The notes under the pieces: model-generated
Told to the model about the DNA's origin: nothing
Seen by the model: only the letters and a program-made list of their open reading frames with translations
Database searches by the model: none
Part shown: in pieces, positions 58,124 through 64,000 of the stretch
Layout: each line of letters opens with the position of its first letter
Position numbering within the stretch: position 1 is the stretch's first letter
Source: Gnetum montanum
Lineage: Eukaryota; Streptophyta; Gnetopsida; Gnetales; Gnetaceae
Length of the DNA: 64,000 nucleotides
NCBI GenBank assembly: GCA_015680685.1
Contig: MNCI01004660.1
Coordinates: 295,785-359,784 of the forward strand
Reading direction: 5' to 3'
Position numbers and translations under genes: made by a program

Positions 58124-58498
58124 TTGTCATGTTTCCATCAGGAGGAAGATATGATGTATGAACCTAAAATGGTGGAAATTCAAGATACACTAGAAGAGCT
58201 TGTCCTGATGGCTCTTCATGATAGAGGACTACTTAACTATGTTAGAGACTGGCGAGGTAGGGCCCATGTTCCTTATCTTGTGTGGCATTACTGTGTCACC
58301 AAATTCATGGACATGCACATGTCCATAGGTTTGTTCCCTCTATCGAAGACACACAATACTTGGAAAGGAAACTCCAAATATGTGCAACCCAGTTCAAGGT
58401 ACTTTTCTCGTGCGAAGCTTCTTCATGTAATTTGCTTTAATTTTTATGTTAAAAATATTTCTTTTTATAAAAGTCCTAATGAAAAATCTGAAATATAA
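58124..58498 (+). CDS. Small hypothetical ORF, possible gene fragment
   Basis: 124 codons from an ATG. The first 90 residues look protein-like, with balanced composition (MVEIQDTLEELVLMALHDRG, then RDWRGRAHVPYLVWHYC); the tail is K/S/F-rich and probably intronic. A possible donor AAG|GTACTT lies near 58398. I do not recognise the protein. It may be an exon of a captured or decayed gene, or a chance frame. Confidence 0.3.
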   Translation: MSCFHQEEDMMYEPKMVEIQDTLEELVLMALHDRGLLNYVRDWRGRAHVPYLVWHYCVTKFMDMHMSIGLFPLSKTHNTWKGNSKYVQPSSRYFSRAKLLHVICFNFYVKNISFYKSPNEKSEI

Positions 58499-59864
58499 CC
58501 GGAACTACTTAGTTGTCGTTAAAGATAATACATGATCAAGGAGATATAACTTGATAAGGTTTTTATTCATTCTTGGAAAAACAACCATATGCCTCCCTTT
58601 AAGGTATTTCCAAGGGATGGCGATAAAAGAGATATTAAAAGAGAAAAAAATTATTAAAAAATAGGGGTTGCTCAATCCCTAACCCTCTAAGGCCTTTTTC
58701 TTCATAAAAATATGGTATATCTCATAATACATGAAAGGTAAACATCACAACATCTAAATAAAAACTACTATTATATTCTACTTAACATCAAAGTAAACAT
58801 TGATAGAGGAGCAAGGAGCACATATTCACACTATTTCTAACATATTGAACGTACCATTAGTATAATGATCATTCAAAAACATTGCTCGTAAGCTTGAATA
58901 TGAGATCGTAAGCTTGAATATGAGAACACATGCAACGCCACCACCAAGTTCAAGAAAATTTAAAGTACACCTTATGCAACTAAATTGTTATCCCAAGTAC
59001 ATTTATAAAATTCTAGTTTATGATTATAACATATTTCTATGTGCCCTTCATTTTAGCGGCAGTGGGAATCAATTCCATGACCTGCTTTTTGGCACGCAGG
59101 CAGAAACGTAATGTTTTTTAAAACATATATTATGGCACAGAGAATCAGCCTAGCACGGGATATGAACCCGTATTTAAAAGGCGTCTTAACACATGGCCAG
59201 CAAAAATATAGGCACTTTGGAAAAAAACACAACAGCATGACAATATTCAATCCAGGCACGAAATCCGGGCAGGGACAGGGGCAGCCGGGCAGAGGTAGTG
59301 ACAGCATGAGACAACAGAGGAGAGGAGGGTAGAGCCCACTATCTGCCCCACACCTACTGACAAAGATGAAGCAGCAAATGCGCCTGATGTTTTCAGGTAA
59401 AAATAGCAGAAGCACCAGAAGCACATGAAAGAGATGATGCTTCTTCGGTTGTTCTCGCAGCAGCAGCAGCACACACAACTGTCCGTTTGCTATGTAATGC
59501 GTATATATTTTCCCCATGTAATTTTCGCAACAGTAGAGAAGGCACACTGCATTAAAAGCTCTTGGAACCGTTGGGACCCTGCTAATGCTTTTTCCACACA
59601 TCGATGAAAGGTCTATCACACTAACATTCGATGCTATATAGTAATGCATTTGCATGTCTACCGCTTTTGAAAACAATGAAATCAATAAATCTCTTATCAA
59701 AAAATTTCAAGTTGCCATTTATGAAAAGGCAGATAACTATAGGAGTAATAGTTTCTACATATTACAAAAAAGAACTATACTCTAATTTTTCTGTTGCTAT
59801 TCTTTTATTTCAGACTACGTTGTACCATGGAATCCTACCATCGCCTGGAAGCCTACCATCGTCT

Positions 59865-59940
59865 TGAAACGTAGATTGGGATTCGAACCTTCTCACCTGT
59901 AGGAATATGAGGTAATTCTTTTGTGCCAGTAGCTGGATTG
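59865..59940 (-). repeat. Possible tRNA-derived SINE fragment
   Basis: On the minus strand GGTTCGAATCC (59879-59889) is a perfect Pol III B box, and it is preceded by CTCATATTCCTACAGGTGAGA, like the anticodon to T-arm part of plant SINE heads. A TACTGGCAC stretch (about 59921-59929) is a weak A box. Confidence 0.4.
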
Positions 59941-60526
59941 CTATAAATTTTTTATCTATGAATTCTTTCAAAACATTATCATATGGGTGTTAACTTTTGC
60001 GACTTTTGCTATCCAACTCAACTCAAAACATTCCATGCTACTTGTTTGGATTTCAGCCGTCACAGAATGAAAGATATTTAGTAATTGCAAAGAACCCCAT
60101 GTCTGCGGCAACTCAAGCTTTGTCTGCAAAATTGAATGGAAGAATCAATGCCATGTCCCGGTATTTTTCGACCGCTCTTACCTCAGTGAAAAATTTGTGC
60201 ATTGCGTCACTTCCAACCACGAAGTTTCTTGGCTTTTTCTGTCTGAAATAAACACAGAAACAAACAAAATTTGGCCAAACATCTGCAGGCCAACCGGCAA
60301 CTGAAGTTTAATTTTCTTGGCTTTTGCTCTTTTTCCTCTGTAAGTTCGAACTAGTGAAAATGATCGATCTTGCACTTGAATTCGGTCAACCTTTGAATTA
60401 TTTTTTGGCAATTGAATTCCGATAACCTTTTGAATTATTTCTTGAAAATTCTGTCAAAAATTACAAAGCAATCGCTTTCTTTCATAAGAAATTCAAAGCA
60501 ATCTCAACGAAGCCAACAATCAAACA

Positions 60527-60690
60527 ATGGAAACAACCTTGGCAACGGCAGAGACGATGAATCCTCCAAAGAACATAGAAACTGTTTCTACATGGGGCAC
60601 CACCGACGCAGAGTTGCAGGAGGACCTTGCAGAGGTAGCGCAGAAGCTGGGGGCTTGGTTGAAGTGTACGTACAAAATTAACGTTACCGA
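60527..60690 (+). CDS. Small hypothetical ORF, possible first exon
   Basis: ATG lies in an excellent plant start context (AACAATGGAAAC) after an A/C-rich leader like a 5' untranslated region. The peptide starts METTLATAETMNPPKNIE and continues with TTDAELQEDLAEVAQKLGAW. A GTACGT donor-like site follows at about 60666. The frame continues by chance into the adjacent SINE, so the real coding part probably ends near 60665. The product is unknown. Confidence 0.35.
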
Positions 60691-60710
60691 ATTAGCTTAT
60701 CCGCCAAACT

Positions 60711-60828
60711 ACACCCTAGGATATATAGTCCAATTAGAACTTTATATAAGTTAGCATTGCCCACTAGAATTGAACCCATAACTTAGAGCTTCCAAATCAA
60801 GTGTTTTACCACTAGGCTAACATCTCTT
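60711..60828 (-). repeat. tRNA-derived SINE, better copy
   Basis: On the minus strand it reads GATGTTAGCCTAGTGGTAAA with an A box (TAGCCTAGTGG, 60809-60819), then a B box GGTTCAATTCT (60766-60776), then a non-tRNA tail ATAAAGTTCTAATTGGAC and TATATATCCTAGGGTGT. The same organisation is found at 579-691. Confidence 0.65.
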
Positions 60829-61064
60829 TATTACCATTTTTTGGAATTTGATAGAGGTGTGTGGAGACTTTTCCTTTCTTCATGTATTTCTTCAATCTCT
60901 GATATTGTGGAATAGACAACTTTCTTTTCTTCTTTGAATAAATTGTGTAGGAAATGTTCTAGGTTTTTTATTTCTTTAATTTTCTTTTCATTTTTTGGAG
61001 GCATCTTTTGATTTTTTCTATTTCTTGAATTCTCTAACTTTGAAGCTATTTCTTGGCAATAGAT

Positions 61065-61990
61065 CTAATTCCCAATCATCTCAAATTTAGCTTCCATATT
61101 ATTTTCGTCATATATGATACATGTGTTTTTGTCAAATACTAATTTATCATCATTATTTGTCAATTGACCAATTAATAGAAAGGATTTTTCAAGATTTGGA
61201 ACATAAAATACATTTTTGATTTCAAAATAATTTTCATCTTTTATATTAATATTTATTATACCTTTTGGAGGAATGTGGAGTTCTCTGCCATCTTTAAAAT
61301 ATAGCTTTCTAAGGCCTTTTCTAAATAATACATTAGTAAGGTTATTAATTCTTGAAGTCATGTGATTTCTACAACTTGTTTCTAGTAGTGACTTGTTTGA
61401 AGGAATTTGCTTATTTGAATGGAAATATGCATAAAATACTGGTTGCTTATTTTCTAGTAGTGTTGGCCCTCCAATTTTTGACTTCTTGCTTTGCATCTCT
61501 TTTGAATTCTTATGTTTTGAAGTTTTGATTTATTCTCCTTGTTTTCATTCTTCTTGGTTATTTGAGTATGAGTTTCCCTTCCTTAATGGTTTGTAGTATC
61601 TAATTTTGTTTGAATTGTATCCTCCTTAACATTTTGTAGACCTTGATCTATGCCATCCTTGATTTGATATTTTTTTTGAAGATATTCTCACATTTCTTTG
61701 CTATTTTTGAAATTTGAAAATGCATTTCTAATTTTTCCACAAACTAAATTGCAAATCATTTCTCTAGTTAATTTTTCTTCATTGACTATTTTTTGAAATT
61801 TCTTTCTTAAGTTTTGTTCAATGTTTTTGATATTTAAATACCTTTATCCACAATGCTCTAAACATCATTAAAATCCAATAACATTTTTGTTACGGTTTGT
61901 CACACATTAAAATTTTCCATACCATTATAGATAATGGAACATGCTAGTAAATGCTTATTTGTATCTTCCATGGCTTCATCCTTAGCTTTC
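61065..61990 (-). pseudogene. Copia gag and protease remnant
   Basis: The gag part (61975 down to 61500) is broken: MEDTNKHLLACSIIYNG then stop-rich text. The open part 61065-61496 reads KPVFYAYFHSN-like text, then LLETSCRNHMTSRINNLT, matching the Copia protease W-LDSGCSNHMT, but with Glu-Thr-Ser in place of the catalytic Asp-Ser-Gly. KLYFKDGRELHIPPKGI and FEIKNVFYVPNLEKSFL are the usual following blocks. Reverse transcriptase and integrase are not found. Confidence 0.75.
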
Positions 61991-61997
61991 ATACCAA
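61980..61997 (-). other. Primer-binding site of minus-strand Copia
   Basis: On the minus strand TTGGTATGAAAGCTAAGG directly follows the end of the LTR (ATATTTACA). It resembles TGGTATCAGAGCTNGG of plant Copia elements. Confidence 0.7.
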
Positions 61998-61998
61998 T

Positions 61999-62989
61999 TG
62001 TAAATATTTCTTGGATGTAAGAAGATTTGAAATAATTTTTTTTATTTTGCTGATTTTTGGCAACCCAATCTATTCAATGGTGTGGAAGGCCCAATTGAGA
62101 AAAATTGATTTCTTTCTAATTTTTTAATAGTGATATCTTTGCGATTCAAATGATTTTTTAGTTGATCTTAGGCTTTTTGGAGAGCTTGTTTTAAAATCTA
62201 TAATTCTATAAAATTTTAGAAGAATTGGATTTTATGTAATCATTCAAATTAGGCCTAAAAAATGGATCAAGAATGAAACTATTTAGCTTCTATAATAGAA
62301 ATTGCTAATTTGCAAGATGAATATCTTTGCAATCTAAGAGAGTTATGAAGTGAGTGAATACTTGATATAAATATATTTCAATAATATACCTACCTACAAA
62401 ATTTGGAATTAATTTGAGTTAATTTGATGGTTGAAATATATAATGCAAGAGTGGCCATGAATGTGATTGTTCAACTTATTGGATTAATGAATTGGTGAAT
62501 ACAATGAATGACTATAAGTACACCCCAAGAGATATAGAGAGTACAGACATTAGAAGAATTATAGAGAAATAAAATGATTCCTAAAGCATGACTTGAGCTA
62601 TCAACTCCTTACCTAACAAAATAATGAGCTAACACCTTGAGTAACCTATCATTGGGATAAATTCTAATGGGATAAATTATGAAATTGTGAATGAGATTGT
62701 AGATGATAAATACGATATGGGCTTATGCAGTAAATTTTGAAATTGCTTCACTTACAAACATGATTTGGTTACATTTATAGCTAAATGATAGGATCATAAT
62801 AAAATATGATAGGACACATATTTTATGAAAAATTAGGTTGGAAATTCAAGGGAAATAAGAGATTGGGACCATTCTCTAATTATTTTCACCTATCAATATT
62901 TTAGTAAAAGTAATAATAGAATTTCCTATCTTGTCTTATGGAGCATAATAATTAAACTATAAATTACATGGCTTTGATTCCTATTTACA
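61999..62989 (-). repeat. LTR of minus-strand Copia, right copy
   Basis: 991 bp. On the minus strand it begins TGTAAATAGG and ends AAATATTTACA, so its ends form the inverted repeat TGTAAATA...TATTTACA. The match to 56071-56913 is clear along the length. It is followed by a primer-binding site and preceded by internal-type sequence. Confidence 0.75.
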
Positions 62990-63250
62990 AAAAAGCTACT
63001 TTGGCTTCACTTGATCTTTTTCTTTTTTGAAAGTTTGAGCTTTGACTATGTGTTGGTACTGTATTTCCATATGTAGTTATGGCCTTCTATTACCTTGAAT
63101 TTTGGCATGTTGAGTTTGTTTCTTTGTCTTGTTTCTATATTGCAATATGAACATTTAGAATGAGCATAGTAAGAATTTCCAAAGTACATATTAGAACCAA
63201 CAAGCATAAACTTTGTTAGTAGACTAATTGTAATACATAATGATTCCAAA
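62990..63250 (-). pseudogene. Internal 3' part of a second Copia unit
   Basis: Matches 56914-57175 at the DNA and peptide level (YFGNSYYAHSKCSYCNIETR, then RNKLNMPKFKVI). It lies on the outer side of the right LTR, where host DNA would be expected for a 5' LTR. Confidence 0.5.
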
Positions 63251-64000
63251 AATTTTGAGTACCATAATTCTTATGAGTGATTATGACTCTTTATGTTAAG
63301 TGGATGAAGTTATGAGCAAACTAAATCTCATAGTAGTACTAATCATAAGCTATCATGGATAATGTACAACTAGTCTAGTTCTAATTCTTCTTTATTTTTG
63401 TAATTCCTTATTATCATGTTTGAACTTTCTATAATTCCAACCTAAGTTCATAAGCACCTCTTGTGTTTCAATGGCATTGCTTCTTCCTTTGGAAATGCTA
63501 CAAATTTTTTCATTATTTAAGAGTCTCTTGGAATTATGGGTTCTTATGATAACCCATTCCTAAATGTCATGGAAAATGTCAAATATACATTATATTAGAC
63601 ATTATGCATAAGAAGACAATATACCAAACGTCAAATATATGTAACATTCGACATCATGCATAAAGAAAATAATAGGGAAAATGTAGAAGGAGAAAGAAAA
63701 GAATGCTTTATTGATATAGAATGGAGTATCTAGATCATGCTCTAAGAGTGTTCCTTGGGGTTTTCTACCTTCGGCCTCAATCCCTTAGAGGCAAACCAAC
63801 ACTGGCACCATGGTCAGGCCTATAATCAGCTAGAAGGAATGGTCAATCCACTTCCTGTCCTACTTCACCTAGCTCTTGTGACTTGCCTGTACTAGCTCTG
63901 CCGCTCCATGTTGGCACAACCTCTAAGATCAAGTATAAATGCCTTCAATCAAACCTCTAAAGATCACCTCAATAGACACATTTATTATTACATTGCACCC
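63251..64000. other. Uncharacterised sequence at window end
   Basis: No gene is seen. A two-copy repeat of about 50 bp lies at 63575-63665 (TGTCAAATATACATTAT-type and GACATTATGCATAA-type blocks). The last 250 bp are richer in GC and hold no recognisable motif. Confidence 0.5.

Larger units (their letters stand above)
57906..60700. other. Insert of mixed origin within the Copia remnant
   Basis: Not related to Copia. It contains two short open frames (58124-58498 and 60527-60690) and two tRNA-like box motifs (near 59150 and 59879-59940). Base composition is less AT-rich between 59.0 and 59.6 kb. Confidence 0.5.

Noticed and set aside
59135-59190. GGGATATGAACCCGT, a T-arm-like sequence (tRNA gene?)
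   Set aside because: A 5-bp stem with a 7-base loop is present on the minus strand, but no acceptor, D or anticodon stem can be paired around it. At most it is a SINE scrap.
59053-59700. Open frame of 215 codons on the minus strand
   Set aside because: It is Cys/Leu-rich without a recognisable motif, runs across tRNA-like box sequence, and has no splice or start context. A chance frame in a less AT-rich stretch is more likely.
1-64000. CRISPR arrays, rRNA, complete tRNA genes, organelle insertions
   Set aside because: None seen. The tandem repeats found have transposon or minisatellite character.

Overview
This is nuclear DNA from a vascular plant with a large, AT-rich, transposon-dense genome. 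A gymnosperm-like genome would fit (12-kb intron, nested old retroelements, heavy decay of every reading frame), but I cannot name the species. There is no sign of prokaryotic, organellar or CRISPR sequence.

The only recognisable host locus lies on the minus strand between about 3.5 and 22.0 kb. It is a multi-exon copy of the plant SWR1-complex ATPase PIE1 (SNF2/INO80 family, H2A.Z deposition). In order from 22.0 kb downward it holds two small acidic exons, a long exon with the SNF2 and helicase-C domains and an acidic tail, a roughly 12-kb intron, then small exons and a SANT/Myb-type exon, ending in an unrecognised C-terminal stretch. Splice signals are mostly preserved, so it is not a processed copy. 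It carries at least eight in-frame stops, one of them inside the DEAH box, several frameshifts and small deletions. I call it an old unprocessed pseudogene. The N-terminal HSA region was not found in the window.

The big intron contains a 6.6-kb Ty3/Gypsy element (6399-12992) with 1.9-kb LTRs and only protease and integrase-tail remnants, plus a decayed hAT transposase (13.5-15.8 kb, minus strand). Beyond 22.3 kb the window is a transposon nest. A LINE reverse-transcriptase fragment is split by a Ty1/Copia element (22484-34559), which is itself split by a Ty3/Gypsy element (25054-32030). Target-site duplications can be read at each level. A 107-113-bp minisatellite and a 5'-truncated Copia pol (35.1-38.4 kb) follow.

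From 40970 to 55248 lies a 14.3-kb Ty3/Gypsy element with a perfect 5-bp target duplication. It is closely related to the 25-32 kb element, has a solo LTR inserted in its RNase H region, and has a 3-kb degraded extra coding stretch downstream of integrase. From 56 to 63 kb a minus-strand Copia remnant shows an LTR flanked by internal sequence on both sides. Its middle contains a 507-bp near-perfect hairpin, SINE-like sequences and small unassigned coding fragments.

No gene in the window looks intact. The main value lies in the pseudogene anatomy, the datable nest of insertions, the extra coding region of the large Gypsy element, the long hairpin and the two-copy SINE. I did not find a convincing new biological system.
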